Source: Glutinoglossum americanum | Taxonomy: Eukaryota; Ascomycota; Geoglossomycetes; Geoglossales; Geoglossaceae | Direction: 5' to 3' | Length of the DNA stretch: 61,407 nt | Assembly: GCA_020080175.1 (NCBI GenBank) | Contig: JAGHQL010000155.1 | Coordinates: 1 to 61,407, forward strand | Shown: piece by piece, positions 44,740 through 57,459 of the stretch | Layout: each line of letters begins with the position of its first letter | Numbering within the stretch: the first letter of the stretch is position 1 | Program-made: the position numbers and the translations under genes | The notes under the pieces: model-generated | Told to the model about the DNA's origin: nothing | Database searches by the model: none | Seen by the model: only the letters and a program-made list of their open reading frames with translations

Positions 44740-46727
44740 CTAAGCCGATGCATCAAGACCCTCCGCAGCCAATGCCTTCCTGTACTCCACAATTGCAAAG
44801 TTTACTGCCTTTATAGTAGGTCCTAGCATCTCATTGACGACCTTCCCCCCTCCCAGAGCCTCTGTATTAGGCCTCAACTTCCTCCCTGTCCTCCGGAAAT
44901 GCTCCACTATCTCCCTCTTTCTTCTCTCCTTTTCCTTCTCGCGGTCCTCCTCTGCAGCGTCTACAACAGCCTTGATGCGGTCCATCGCCCTATTGAGCGA
45001 CTCCGCCATCTGTGCGAGCTCCCCCGCGCGGTCGGGGTCCCCAGAAAGGAAAACAAGCCAGAAGTGGTGGAGGAACTCTGTAGTTGTAGCGTGAGTTAGG
45101 GTGAGACGGTCGAAGAGGGTTGGAGTGAGGCCTGAGGTGGATGTTTGGATGGTGGAGAAGCTGTCATCACGAGAGAAGTTGTCTGTTTGGGAACGGCGTT
45201 GGGAGATGGCTGTGGATACTTGTTTAGTGGCCTTAGAGATGCTGGATTTGCTACCGACTTGGGGGTCCTTCTGGTGACCATCCTCGCACTCGTCGTCGGA
45301 TTCTTCCTCGTTCACGCCTATCGCACTTTGCAGGTTCAGGCCCCCCCCAGAATCGCTTTCCATGAGCGACGGATCGAGGTCGAGTTGGAGCTCAGAGAGG
45401 ACTTCGCCGGGTGACTGCTTTGCATACAGGGCAGCGTCTGTGGAGAGGTGGCTGTCCTTGTCGGAAGCAAAGAAGCGCTGCTGGTCTTTGATATTGAGCA
45501 TGATACGGTGCTCCTCGGCATCGCCTTGTAGATCTTGCAGAGCAAGCTGCTCGAACGTCGCTTCGTCCATTCCAATGGGGTTGGAAGGATCGATATCAGA
45601 CGGAGCGACATGATCCATGATCTTCTGGCTCAGATTGTTCAACGTTCGAATGATTGGGACTTTGTCAACAGCAGAAGGTCTCATCGTGATATCGGGCTTG
45701 TTTCCTTTTCTTTGACTATGATTCTCCTCGTTGCCTTCTACATCGATGATATGAGGGATATAAGCCGCCAGAAGACGGTTCTCTCTCCTGGCATCGTCTT
45801 CATAGCGTAGATATTTGTCAAGGAGAGGGTCAAGAGCATCGGTCTCTCCGATCTTCTCTCCTTTCAGCTTCTTGAAGAGCCGACTCTGGAAGAACCTTGA
45901 CCAGAATGTCTCTTCGCTCACTTTAGGCACGTTCTCGTCATAGGCCCTCTTTACAAGTGGGTGCTGATTAAAAATCAGTTGTATCTGCTCCTTGCTAATA
46001 CTAAGCCTTATGGCATTGTCCACCGTTTTTGGTTTAATGGTCGATAAGACGTTATATGCTCCTCGAGCCTGGTTCTTCTCAGTGGCATATGCTCGCAGTA
46101 AATGCAGCCTTGTGGCCCAGAATTGTGCACCAAACTGCGTATTCGTAATAGAATCTGGCTTGGTGTTTTTGGCTTCGATGAACGTCTTCATGAGAGACGG
46201 ATTAGACTTTAACAGCGATTGCTGTAACTCGACATCAGACTTCAGTCGGGCGTCGTCGTACCATTTGTCACTTAAATGAATGTGGCCCCCAGGGGCAGAG
46301 GATACCGCACTCGCAATTGCCATAGCAGCAGAGGAGCCTCCACCAGCTGCAGGAGTCCCAGCTCCCGATTTCGCTACTTGAATAGCCGCACTGAGTGAGT
46401 CCTTGATAGCATCTGCCTCCGCTCGCGCGGCTGTTGAAGATGTGAAGGTGAATACATGTGGTTCTGGAGCTGTGGCTGCTGGAGATTGAGTAAATATCTT
46501 CAGCATCACCTTGGGGTTGCTTGCAGGCGTTTGTTGGAGATCTTGAAATGTCAATAATCGTGTTCCAGTGAGTCGATCTCGAGACACTCACTGGTAATGC
46601 TGGAGACGGCTAAAGTCAAAGGCGGTGATCCTGTAGAGGAAGTCCAGGACACGGACTGCCCATCTCTCGATAGAGATAGGACCCCGTCCTTCTTTTTGTA
46701 TGATGCTGATCCCCTCGGAGAAGCCAT
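44740..46727 (-). CDS. tfb1: TFIIH core subunit Tfb1 (p62)
   Basis: Tfb1 is the scaffold of core TFIIH, needed for RNA polymerase II initiation and nucleotide excision repair. Exons 46727-46592 and 46541-44740 give 645 residues, close to yeast Tfb1 (642). The N-terminal PH domain (about 1-110) starts ASYKKKDGVLSLSRDGQSVS and bridges the intron (SSIT|NLQQTPASNPKVMLKIF). The PH domain binds acidic activation domains, TFIIE and Rad4/Rad2-type repair factors in this family. Two BSD domains follow (about 137-175 and 225-280, including SEETFWSRFFQSRLFKKLKG). The C-terminal region has the conserved LTHATTTEFLHHFWLVFLSG and a helical end. Acidic residues dominate about 450-480. The single intron ends in AAG (TTTCAAG at 46542). 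Confidence 0.96.
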
Positions 46728-47034
46728 GGTAGATAAGCCAAAAGTTCCCCCAAATTGAGGTTCCTTTCCCAATGCGGATGTGGATGACGCGCAGGGCGCT
46801 CAGGTCAGATCCTCGGTTAGCGCCGTTGCGTTGCGAATATTTCAGGCCAACATATTTCCCCAACAGCATTCCTTATGCCAGCAGCGCTGGAGATGGCCTA
46901 CCTCTAAGGCTTCTACGACTTATCAAATTCTCTTCCTCTCTACTACGGAACCTGTCTCATTGGAAATAATTCAATAACGGACTTTCGACAGAAATATACT
47001 AAATCTTGGTCTGCGTTGCTCTACCTCCTTAAAT
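46728..47034. promoter_or_regulatory. Bidirectional promoter interval, tfb1 and rer2
   Basis: Only 307 bases separate the two divergent start codons, so both core promoters and leaders must share this interval. No TATA box is evident. Confidence 0.55.
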
Positions 47035-48266
47035 ATGACATCTCTGCACCTGTCACAAACCCGCAAATGGCTTCTCTCCTCACCACCAATCGAATGGGCT
47101 GTACACCGACTACGCGAGCTTCTTATCGGTGCGTTACGGCAAGGCCCGATTCCCCAGCATGTGGCGTTTATCATGGACGGCAATAGGCGGTTCGCTCGAA
47201 GAAGCCAGATTGAGACAGTAGAGGGACATAACCTAGGTTTTGAGGCACTAGCTAGAGTATGAATCACAATCTCCTAGTTCGGGTGTGCGATAGCGGTTGG
47301 GAAAGGAGCTAACTTAGAGGGGTACATAGGTCCTAGAAGTCTGCTACAAATCTGGAGTGAAGGTGGTGACAATCTATGCATTCAGCATCGAAAACTTCAA
47401 GCGGTCCAAGTACGAGGTTGATGCGTTGATGGATATGGCGAGGGTGAAGCTATCGCAAATGGCGCAGCATGGGGACTTGCTGGATCGGTACGGGGCGAGC
47501 ATCCGAGTCCTAGGCCAGCGGGAGTTGGTGAAGCCGGATGTGCTCGAGTCAATCGACAGGGCAGTGAAACTGACACGCCACAATGACCGGTAAGGATATG
47601 TCCCCCCACCCCCCAGAACCTTCAGCGTTCTGTAGGGCTATTATTTCGACTTATCGCGGTGAGTTCTTTTTAACGAAGATTGGTTGTTGCAGAGCTATCC
47701 TCAACGTATGCTTCCCCTATACCTCCCGCGACGAAATAACCACGGCCATACGCACCACAGTCCAGGAGTACTCAATGCCTCGTCCCTCTGAACCATCATC
47801 GATGCCTTTCCCCGAATCCCGTATCGCATCAAAGATCCACAACCGTAAGCCTTCAGCAACAGCCAGCGAAACAGCGTCAACGGAAATCAACGATGACCCT
47901 GAACCTGAGGATTCGGCCTCCGCCTCGTCTGACGACACAACCCTTCATCCTGATTCTCCTCCCTCCCTCCACATATCATCACGCTTTCCTAATCCAGAAA
48001 AAATCACCGAAGCCACACTAGATGCCCATCTCTTCACTGCCGATAATCCGCCCTTAGATCTACTAGTTAGGACGAGTGGTGTGGAGCGTTTGAGCGACTT
48101 TATGCTTTGGCAATGCCATAAGAATACAGAGATCGTATTTCTGGAGTGCCTTTGGCCGGAATTCGATCTCTGGCACTTCTTACCGGTACTTATAGAGTGG
48201 CAGTGGAGGAAGAGGAAAAGCGAAGAAAGGGAATGGGCCGTAGGCAGGAGGCGCGCCGGGCGGTAG
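47035..48266 (+). CDS. rer2: cis-Prenyltransferase, dehydrodolichyl diphosphate synthase
   Basis: Rer2 extends farnesyl diphosphate with isopentenyl diphosphate units to make dolichol precursors at the ER. Exons 47035-47256, 47330-47589 and 47693-48266 give 351 residues. Hallmarks of the UPP-synthase fold are present: HVAFIMDGNRRFAR with catalytic Asp48, GHNLGFEALARV, VVTIYAFSIENFKRS, and the C-terminal diphosphate-binding RTSGVERLSDFMLWQC followed by TEIVFLECLWPEFDLWHFLP. Between NVCFPYTSRDEITTAIRTTV and ITEATLDAHLFT there is a Ser/Glu/Pro-rich insert of about 90 residues, a place where fungal Rer2 proteins vary. The active partner in many eukaryotes is the NgBR/Nus1 subunit, not in this window. 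The N-terminal 35 residues have amphipathic character rather than a signal peptide. Confidence 0.95.
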
Positions 48267-48941
48267 CGGTCGTGGTAGTTGGAGGTATCGTTTCTTCTGC
48301 TGTTTGACTAGCAATCTTTTTCTCTTGCGAGGACGGGTAGGCACATCTAAAAAGAGCATCGTTTATATGATAGAGGTGTCTTGGTTTCTCGATAACTATT
48401 GGGCATTATACCACTCCCTAGACCGGGTAAAATAATATATTAGATGCTACACTTCGTGCCATCTGCCCACCCATTTAACCCGCAATAAATCCTTTTAATA
48501 TTGTCCCCGAACGCCTCCCATGTCGCTTATCCATCCTGGGCAAGAATTGTCGGCATGTTCCGTGCCCGTGATATGCGGCTCCATCGGCCAATGCGCGCAC
48601 CCAGGTCCGGAACTCGTCCTATTCTTTTACAGTCATGCTCACTCTCAACCCTATACGCGGTGTTCAAACTTATTCATGAGTGTCTCGCTGACCATAGATC
48701 CCCCCCCTTATTATCTTCCTGGTCCATCACTTCTTCAAACCTGGTTCTTGTCTATTGGCGCTTCTGCGCGTTCAGTCGCAAGCCACTGAAGTGAGAATTC
48801 AATTTCTGTAAGTCGTCTTGAGCTTGTGACGTGTTCTAGGGGCTCCCAATAAACGACTTTGATACATAAATGGCTTATTGTAAATGATGCAGACCGTCTC
48901 TTCCTATCCCTACGCCTTCGGATCTAAGACTGGCTTCAATC
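48267..48941. other. Intergenic, between rer2 and the ING gene
   Basis: Tandem plus-strand genes with 675 bases between. Two overlapping frames of about 90 codons (48501-48794) show no motif. Confidence 0.55.
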
Positions 48942-51345
48942 ATGAAAGCTGTGACCCCCGCCTCTCTCCCTAACTCGAGTCGAAGGACACAACCCACCCG
49001 CCAGACTCGTACCAATCCTCCCCGCAACTCAGCAGTTGCCGGTAGGGCATATCCCAGTAGCCGTTCGCTCGGTGCAGGACCTGCTGCCGAAAACGGGCAC
49101 ACTGGGGTCAGTTCTCCCGGTTTTTTTCCAGCCATCACACACTTTGCAGATGCGATTACAGCCCTACCAAAAGACATCATTCGACACTTTACGCTGCTAA
49201 GGGAAGTCGATGCGAAGCTTCATGGGCCAGAAGAGGCTCTGGCTGAGTACATTGCCGTGGCAGCCAACACACCTGCTCCCGAGTGCAGGGTATCTTACTC
49301 GCATGTGGAATCAGTTGGGCTGCTGCCGCCGAAAGAGAGCGGCGCAAGTGGAGCTGTCAAACTAACAACCGATAAAACCATTAGCCAGGAAGTCGTCATT
49401 CGTGAGGAAAGCCCCGATGACGGTGACGCAGACATAGCCCGCCGTGCGCTCTTCCACCATCTCCGATATACCATCAATGAAATGCTACCAGCGCTCGATG
49501 AGAAAAACCACGTCATTTCCACTGCGAATGAAGCTCTAAACAAACAGCTTCTCCGACTCGACTCGGTCTACCCATACATCAAGTGCGAAATAAGTGAAGA
49601 GGCACGACACGGAAGCCTCAGCCACTGGGCATATATAGAAAAGCCAGGCGTAAAAAGGAATTCAACTGGCCCCGAGCGATCACGAAGAGATGCCGCTGCC
49701 ACCAATGGCTTCTCAATATCGTCAGCGATTAACGACGGAGAAACGGTTGGCACTCGCAGCGCCATGCTCGCGAGGAAACAAAAGGTCCTTCAGGTAGATT
49801 CTGATTTCGAGGAAGGTCGTGCACATCTGGCTGCAGGCTCCACAAGACAGCGAGACAACACGTCTGCACAGCCAGCGCCGGCAACAGGCGCAGGGAAGAG
49901 ATCACACGGCAATACAAAGGCCAAAAGGGCCGCCGAGAGTACCGTAGGTGCTGGTTCCGTCATTACAAATGGGCCAGCAGCTGCAGCCATCGGCCCTCCC
50001 TCCAAGCGACGAAGAACAGAGAAAGCGGGCGGCGGTGGGAATATCACTGGCGGAGCACTAATGGAGAAAACACCAAGTGTTGTTGCTAATGGTATTACCG
50101 GCAAAGGGAATGCCGGTAGCCCAAGAGGGGGAACGCCTGCAGCTGAGGTAGGAAGGAAAAGAGCCAGAGGGGGCGGAGCCGCAGGCGGAACGTCAAGGAA
50201 GAGGTACAATATCACCCGTTAAAAAAACTCCTGCAATTACTTATGCGAACGTCTCCTAGAAACGTCACCGCCCCAGCTGCACAATCACCCTCACTCGCCT
50301 CCTCGCCTGTTCACGGCACATTCGCAGCTTCCAAGGACATCCCTCGTAGCAGCCCTGTACCAGGAGCAACTCAACGACCAGCCTCCACAAGAGTACGTCA
50401 AAACTCTACAGCATCTTTAGTCCAGGATGCACCGCTCGCCAATCCACGACAACGCCCATCGCCGTCTGCATCGAGCAAACCAGCGCAGACGAATGGCGTA
50501 TCAGTTAACACCCCTGACGCCAATAATGTAAACGGACGAGGCGTAACCGAAATAAAGGGTAACACCAGAGAGATTGTTAATTCCAAAGGCGGCCTTCCCA
50601 TTGAGAACGATGACTCAAGAAAAGACGGTGACCCTAAAGACACTCCCGCTGCTGGCAGCGGCGCCAATTCAAAAATCAACAGAGCCTCTGAGGAGCGACC
50701 TCCGAGGAGGGAAGAACTGCATAGTAACAGCGGCTCCACGCACATCGTCCCACAAATCATCACTACCACGACCGGCACCCGTAATTCCGGCAAAGTGTCC
50801 AAAACCTCCACCCCAACCGCTAATACCTTTCCAGATTCTCACCGGTCGCGCCCATCTCGCACAAACGACAGTAACTCAGCAACCACGGCACACCCTATCC
50901 CAATCCCTAGATCTCGTTCTCACAAAAAGGGCGCTAGTGCTATTCACCAACAGCATATGGCTGCAGCTGCCGCCGCATCGACAGGCGGCGGAGATGAAGA
51001 AGGAAGCTCCATGCAAGGCGACGACGAGGACGACGACGACTCGGAACCGCGGTATTGCTACTGCAACCAGGTCAGCTACGGTGAGATGGTTGCGTGTGAT
51101 GCTGACAGCTGCCCGAAGGAGTGGTTTCATCTAGATTGCGTCGGGTTGACAAAAGCACCCACAAAGAATGGTACGTTTGAGTCCTCCTATATCCCCTTCC
51201 TTCCTTTGTTCAGTAGACCGCAAAAAGGTTTCGCCGGGATAGTCTTGCTAACGCCTTGACGCTGGTTCTTCTTGCAGCGAAATGGTACTGCGACGAGTGC
51301 AAAGACAGCCTGAGAAAGGGTCGGGTTGGCGGCGCTGCGCGTTGA
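48942..51345 (+). CDS. ING-family PHD-finger chromatin protein
   Basis: ING proteins recruit histone acetyltransferase or deacetylase complexes to H3K4-methylated nucleosomes. Exons 48942-50203, 50260-51170 and 51278-51345 give 746 residues. The N-terminal ING helical domain covers about 65-225 ([55 protein letters not shown]). About 450 residues of disordered, basic and Ser/Thr-rich linker follow, including KRRRTE and RKRARGGG. The C-terminal PHD finger (C4HC3: [37 protein letters not shown]) is split by intron 2 at TKN|AKWYC. The acidic run [11 protein letters not shown] lies directly before it. The length is far above typical ING proteins (about 250-450). Whether it is the Pho23-, Yng1- or Yng2-type member cannot be told by eye. 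Confidence 0.92.
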
Positions 51346-52767
51346 GAAAAAAAAAAATTCAGAGTTTTTCACGAAACAAACAAAAAAATACTCTTAATCT
51401 TGGGCGTTAAATTTTCTTTTTTTTTCTCCATCCCATCTACTACTGTATTGCGAGCCAGGCTCCACATGGGGAGCTGAGGCGTACATCACGTTTGCGTTTC
51501 GGTATTGTCTTTCTGCCCATCACTGGCTGGTGCTGTGCACGAGCTCCCCCCCTCTCGATCCCTAGGCGGGCAGGCGGGCAGGCAGGCGCGGGGGTGAACG
51601 GGGAGGAAAGGAAAGTCCAAGGATAGCGAATGCGCGTCCGTATACCGTGGGCTACGGATTCTTTTTTTCCCTTCCCCTTTTCCTCACGTTTTCTCGGCTT
51701 TCCCCCCCCCCCCCGCCTCTTGGGAGCGTCTCTGCATATGCAGTCGAACAGCGAGTTGAAGGCTTTCTTTTCTTAACGGCGAAAAACACAAGCCCGGAGA
51801 CAGGATATTTTTTTCCATTTTCTTTTCTCTTTTGCCCCATCCTTTTTGCCCATTTTTCTTGTTCTTTTAATGTAAGTAAAATGTGGCGTAGGTACAATTT
51901 TTATTTTTATTTTTCATTTTTCAACGATGATGATTTCCACGATGACAGGTAGGGGGGTGTAGATTGTTAGTATATCCGAAGAGATGGATTGTTGGGTGGG
52001 TTTTGTTGGGGGGGGGGGGGGGAATCCCACGTCTTGATGAGATTTGAAGCAACTCCATTCCTCTTGTCTAGCAAATAAAAAGGAAATGAAGTCTACCTAT
52101 CTACCGGCACTCGAAGAAAAAAAGCCCACTCCACTACTCCACTACTCCCCCCTCCCCCCCCAACTCATAAACTAGTTTTTATTTTTTTTGTTTACACAGT
52201 TAAAGACTACATTTTTTGTTTCCCGACCCTACCCAGCCTTCACAAACGAGAGAGAGCGAGAGGGAAAGAGGCGTTATGCATTATTAGAGAGAGGGGGGGG
52301 GAGGAGGGGAGGGGGAGATGCAAAGCCGGAAAGATAAAAAAAAAAAAAAACTCGAGCTGCAGCAGCAGCAGCAGCAGCCCCTAAACCTACGACAAAAAGA
52401 GAGGGGGGGGGGGAAAAAAATGAAAAAAAAAAGGGGAATTAGAGCACACACACGTCACAACTACACCACACCGCACGCACACCTCCCCCTCATTCTCATT
52501 TCCCTCGTGTAAGTTTCTTGCGCTCGAAAAAGAAAACTCCACAAAGGCCGTAACAAAAAAAAAAAACTCTCGAAAAGAGGAATAAAAGAGAGAGATGAGA
52601 TGATGACGACCAAGAGGGGGGGGGGGGGATATTATAAGACGCCCCTATTTCTCCGGTTTTTTTTTTCCCAACAAAAAAAAACTTTTTCTGTTCTCCACCA
52701 CCCTAATCCCCTAATCCTCCCCCCCTACCACCGCCGCGCCCTACCCCTTTTGGCTCATCATCACCGT
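51346..52767. other. Intergenic, convergent 3' ends, dense in homopolymer runs
   Basis: Between the stops of the ING gene and kgd1. It contains long C (51703-51715), G (52009-52022, 52285-52320, 52616-52629) and A runs, a CAG run (52359-52380) and alternating purine tracts. No coding region is supported; the short frames are made of the repeats. Confidence 0.6.
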
Positions 52768-55700
52768 TCACTCCCCCTTATACTTCTCTTGAAACACGCT
52801 AAACGCGTCGTCCAGGAGATCCTGCTCCTCCTTCATGTGCGTAGCTTTCAGGCCCGACGCCACGCTCGCGCTGGGGTGCCTGCCGGCGTACATGACGTGC
52901 TTGTGGGTATGGTATTGCGTGGAGTTGAGGAGGGTCTCGATGCGCGGTTGGGTGAAGCACCAGGCGCCGGCGTTCAAGGGTTCCTCTTGGCACCACACGA
53001 TGTTCTTTGCGTTGGGGTAGCGGTCGAGGTTCTCTTTCAGCTGGGCCCAGGGGAAGGGGTGGAGCTGCTCGATGCGGGTGATGGCTGCGTTTTTGATTTC
53101 TTTGCTGGCGCGGTGCTTGTGCAGGGCCGCGTAGACTTGGCCTGTACAGAGGATGACTCTCTCGATGTTCTCCGGGTCGTTGATGGTGTGGCCGTGTTCC
53201 GGGTCCGGGATGATCCACTGGAAGTGTGATTCTCCATTGAAGTTTTCTATCGGAGAGCGGGCGATAGGGTGACGCAGGAGGGATTTGCTGAAGAAGAGTA
53301 TGAGAGCTATTATATAGAGCGCGGTTTTTAGTCAAGTTTCGATAAAAGCTGACGAATGACGATGGGGAAAAAAAAAAAAATAAAAAATAAAAAATCATAT
53401 CTTACGTTTTCTGAATTGACGGTTCATCTGTCTTCTCAAAATATGGAACAAATTGGAAGGTTGTGTCATGTAAGCAATCTGCATATTACAGTCCTGGTGT
53501 TGGCGATCCAGCTTGTTAGGACAGGGGTAGCTTCTTGGATCTTCGTTACAGAGCTGCAAGTACCGCTCTATTCTGCCAGAGGAGTGCTCCGGACCTTGCC
53601 CGTCGTAGCCGTGAGGAAGCGACATCACCAGGCCAGATCGCTGAAACCACTTCACCTCTCCTGAGGCGATGAACTGATCAATAATGCACTGGGCGTTGTT
53701 GGCAAAGTCGCCGAACTGAGCTTCCCACATGACCAGCGCCTCAGGAGAGGACAGGGAGTAACCGTACTCAAAACCAAGACTACAAAAGTTATCAGCCAAT
53801 TAAAAACACGCAGAGCGAACTCGGTAGAGACTTCTCGACTTACACTCCAAACTCACTCAGGGATGAATTTGAAATAACAAATGTGGCCTGGTTCTTCGAG
53901 ATGTGTTGCAGCGGCGTGTACGTTGCTTCGCTCTCCTGGTCGTGCAAGACAGCGTGACGCTGGGAGAACGTCCCCCTCTCAACATCCTGGCCCGAAACTC
54001 TGACGTGACGGCCTTCGTCGACCAAGGACGCAAAAGCCAGCGCTTCAGCGGTCGACCAGTCAATCGATTGGCCTTCGTCGATGGACTTCTTCCGACTAGC
54101 GAGGATACGCTTCAGATTTCGATGCACGTTGAACCCCTCAGGCGCGCCGGCAATGGTAGCGCCGTAGCGCCTAAGCGTTTCCTTCGGGACGGCCGTAGGC
54201 AAATGAGGCAAAACCTCCGTGGCGAGTTCCTTTGGCGATTTGAAGCCGTGCCAGGCGGACGCCAGCCATTCCCGAGAGTTAGGTTGGTAATCCTTGCTCC
54301 TGGCGAAACTATCTTCGAGCATGCCCCAGACCCACTGCTTGTGCTCGTCCACATCTTCCTTCGTGAAGGTATTCTCCTCGATAAGTTTCGACACGTACTT
54401 GCTCAATTGGCTTTCCTGCGCATCGATCCGCTTGTACATGAGGGGCTGGGTAAACGAAGGTTGATCCGTTTCATTGTGGCCGTGCTTCCGATAACAGATG
54501 ATGTCGATAACCACATCCCGTTTGAACTGGGCACGCCAGTCCGCCGCCATCTGGCAGACGAAGTTGAGAGCTTCCACGTCATCGGCATTGACGTGGAAGA
54601 CCGGCGCGTCGATCGCCTTGGCGATATCAGAGCAGTACGGGGTGGAACGCGCAAAACGGGGATCCGTGGTGAAACCAATCTGGTTGTTCACGATCAGGTG
54701 AATGGTACCTCCCGTAGAATAGGCCGGTAGGGAGTGGAAACCCAAGGTTTCATACACCACGCCTTGAGCGGCAAAAGCAGCATCACCGTGCACCAGGACA
54801 CCCATAGCAGTAACGTGTGACCTCTCGTCTCTGTTGTAGTGCTGGATGGCTCTGGTCTTCCCCAGGACGACCGGATCCTCGGCCTCCAAGTGTGACGGAT
54901 TTGCCACGAGGGACAGCTGCACGCGCTTGCCAGATGGCGTGGGGCGCTCGAAGTTCATACCCAGATGATACTTGACGTCGCCGGAGCCTTCGTCGGCAGC
55001 ATCCGCGGAGCCACCGAATTCGCTGAATATCGATTCGTTTGGTTTCCGCACGACGTTGCTCAAGACGTTCAGACGACCACGATGCGGCATTCCGATGATA
55101 ATGTCCTTCACGCCATAATCGACGCTCCGATCGATGAGGGCCTTCATCCCGGGAACCAAGCTCTCGCAGCCCTCGAGACCAAAGCGCTTGTCGTTTGGGT
55201 ATTTCGTCGCGAGGAAGCTCTCGAAGCTCGAGCTCCAAATCAGCCGATCCAAGATCCTCCGCTTCTCGTCGGTGGAGTACTTGTACGGCTGAGGAACTTC
55301 GACCCGGTCTCGAATCCAGTCGCACTGCTCTCGGTCCGGAATGTGAATGTACTCAATTCCGTAAGACCCACAATACATCCCCTCGCAAGCCGCAATGATA
55401 TCCCGAAGGACCATCTTGTGCCTCCCTTCGTTTATGAAGCGAGGCAAAATGCCAGGTCCAAGCGTAAATTCAGAGTCCAAATCCTTCTCCGTGAAACCGT
55501 AGTGACTGAGCTCCAATTCCTTGGGCTTGCTAGTTCCAAACGAATCCGCCTCCAATCTGATGCCCAGAGGATCGATCTTCGCCTTGTGGTGCCCTCGAGC
55601 CTGGTAGCCCCTCACGAGCAGCTGGACCTTCAAGTGGTTCGTAACCTCCGACCCTACGCCAATCGCCGACCCGGGCATGATGCTCGGAACGCCCCCGGTG

Positions 55701-56223
55701 GGAGTTGGCACGAGCGTCGGAGGCGGCTGAAATGCCTGAGAAATAGGCATGTCTCCGTCCTCCATATTGCGGAAGTAGACCTGCCACGAGACGTGGACGC
55801 TCGACGGATCCTTCTTCCACGAAACGTACATCTCGTCGATGTAGCCGGCGGTGTTTCCTTGGAGGAACGAATCGTTAGGATCCTAGGATAGCGCGTCCCC
55901 AAAATCAGATACCGACTTTTCCTTTTGAATCGCACGAGAACACCCCGAAAAGAAAAAAAAAAAAAAAGGTCATCATCTGCACTTACGACTCCCTGGCCAA
56001 CATCGGCCACGGCGGTAGCGTAACATCTTCTCTGCGTCGCCACGGCGAGAGCTCTCCTGCCCGACACCGAGCCATACCTCTGGGAGCTCAGCGAGGGCGA
56101 CCTCAACGAGCTTCGACAACCACCACCACCACAACCACCACCACTCGCGCCCAGCAGCCGCCTCGAGCAAGACCCGCCTCCGACGAGCGCGGCGCCCGAC
56201 TTGCACAACGACGAGCGTAGCAT
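52768..56223 (-). CDS. kgd1: 2-Oxoglutarate dehydrogenase E1, mitochondrial
   Basis: The thiamine-diphosphate subunit of the citric-acid-cycle 2-oxoglutarate dehydrogenase complex. Exons 56223-55987, 55882-53844, 53779-53406 and 53306-52768 give 1062 residues. The first 75 residues are an Arg/Ser-rich, acid-poor mitochondrial presequence ([16 protein letters not shown]...[10 protein letters not shown]). The conserved start [20 protein letters not shown] follows. Family motifs: [15 protein letters not shown] (about 300), [20 protein letters not shown] and [20 protein letters not shown] around the thiamine site (about 440-490), [16 protein letters not shown], then the transketolase-like region with [32 protein letters not shown] and the C-terminal [14 protein letters not shown]-type block (here [14 protein letters not shown]). 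Phase and product are consistent at every junction. The presequence is unusually Gly-rich. Confidence 0.97.
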
Positions 56224-57427
56224 CTGTGTAACGGGGAGATTCTTTGCCAATTAAGCACCCCCCCAAAAACGGAAAAAAAAAAAAAAAACCACACAAGGGA
56301 GGCCCGAACTTATTAACACGGAGCTCGCTCTCGATCCGCGAGAGCAAAATTAGGGTTTTTTAAAGAGTTTAGGAAAAGTAGAAGGAGGAAGGGGAGGAGG
56401 AGGAGGAGGAGGAGGAGGAGGAGGAAGAGGAAGCCAAGGGGAGTCGGATTTAGAACGGCTCATTGCATTAAAGCCCAAGCCCAAAGGGCAAGTCACCTGT
56501 CTGTCGCGGAAGTACTGTGATCGCCCTAGCCCCTATCCGGCTAGCATCGGCCCAGCTTTTCGTAGTCAGCAGACTGGGTCGAGTTCCCCTCGCATCGCCT
56601 CTCATCTCACTATTTTAGCAGCCAAAAAAAAGCCTGGAAACACAGCTGAGGGATTGAATGGAGGGATGAATGCATGGGAGGGGACGGCTTTGGCGGAGCC
56701 GAGGCGTCAATTCATTTGATATTAATCTAGCAATCTAGAGGGTCTCCCCGGCCAGAGGAGTTCTGTGGTGCCGCGGCGTCTTTTCGCTGCTTTTGGGGCC
56801 AGCTCGTGACGGGCCCGGACAAATCCCCGCACAACAGGGGCAGCGAACCAGGTGGCCGCTTTTAACGGCGCCACGAATAACTCTTCCCTCCTCCCCGTAG
56901 CCAGCCTCCCGAGCAGCTGGAATATTGCTCTCTCGACGGGGGATTTTTTAATTAATCTAGTTATACGTCAAATCTTCGCCCGCAGCGTCCTCTTACAAAT
57001 CGGCGCGGCGAGTCCGCCTCCCCTTCCCAGCTCGGGAGCGCCGGGTTCCAGGCCAAAAAAAAAAAAGACGACGACGGCGGCGATCGAGATGGGCTCCGGT
57101 CAACCCAACCCGGATGACCTAATGCCTACATCATACATCGTCGCGTAAAAAAAAGCCCCCTTCCGTGGCGGGGACCCAGGCAACACCGCGTCCCTTCACG
57201 TCCCAGCCGCAACGGCATCACGCGCCTCTTTAAAGCACATCTCCCCGGAAGAAATCCCCGCCCCAGCCCCGACATTCCCGCAGACCCTCCACGGAGTCCC
57301 TGGGAGATATACCAGAGAGAAAAACCACAGAAGTGAAAAAAATAAAAAAAAAATAAAAAAATAGAAATAAAAATAAAAACAATTGAAACGCAAATTTTCT
57401 GACTCTGCTGCGCAAAAAAAAAAAAAA

Positions 57428-57459
<32 letters not shown>

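Noticed and set aside
53903-55891. Long plus-strand frames (275 and 308 codons) opposite kgd1
   Set aside because: They mirror the codon bias of the GC-rich kgd1 exon on the other strand and show no motif. They are shadows.
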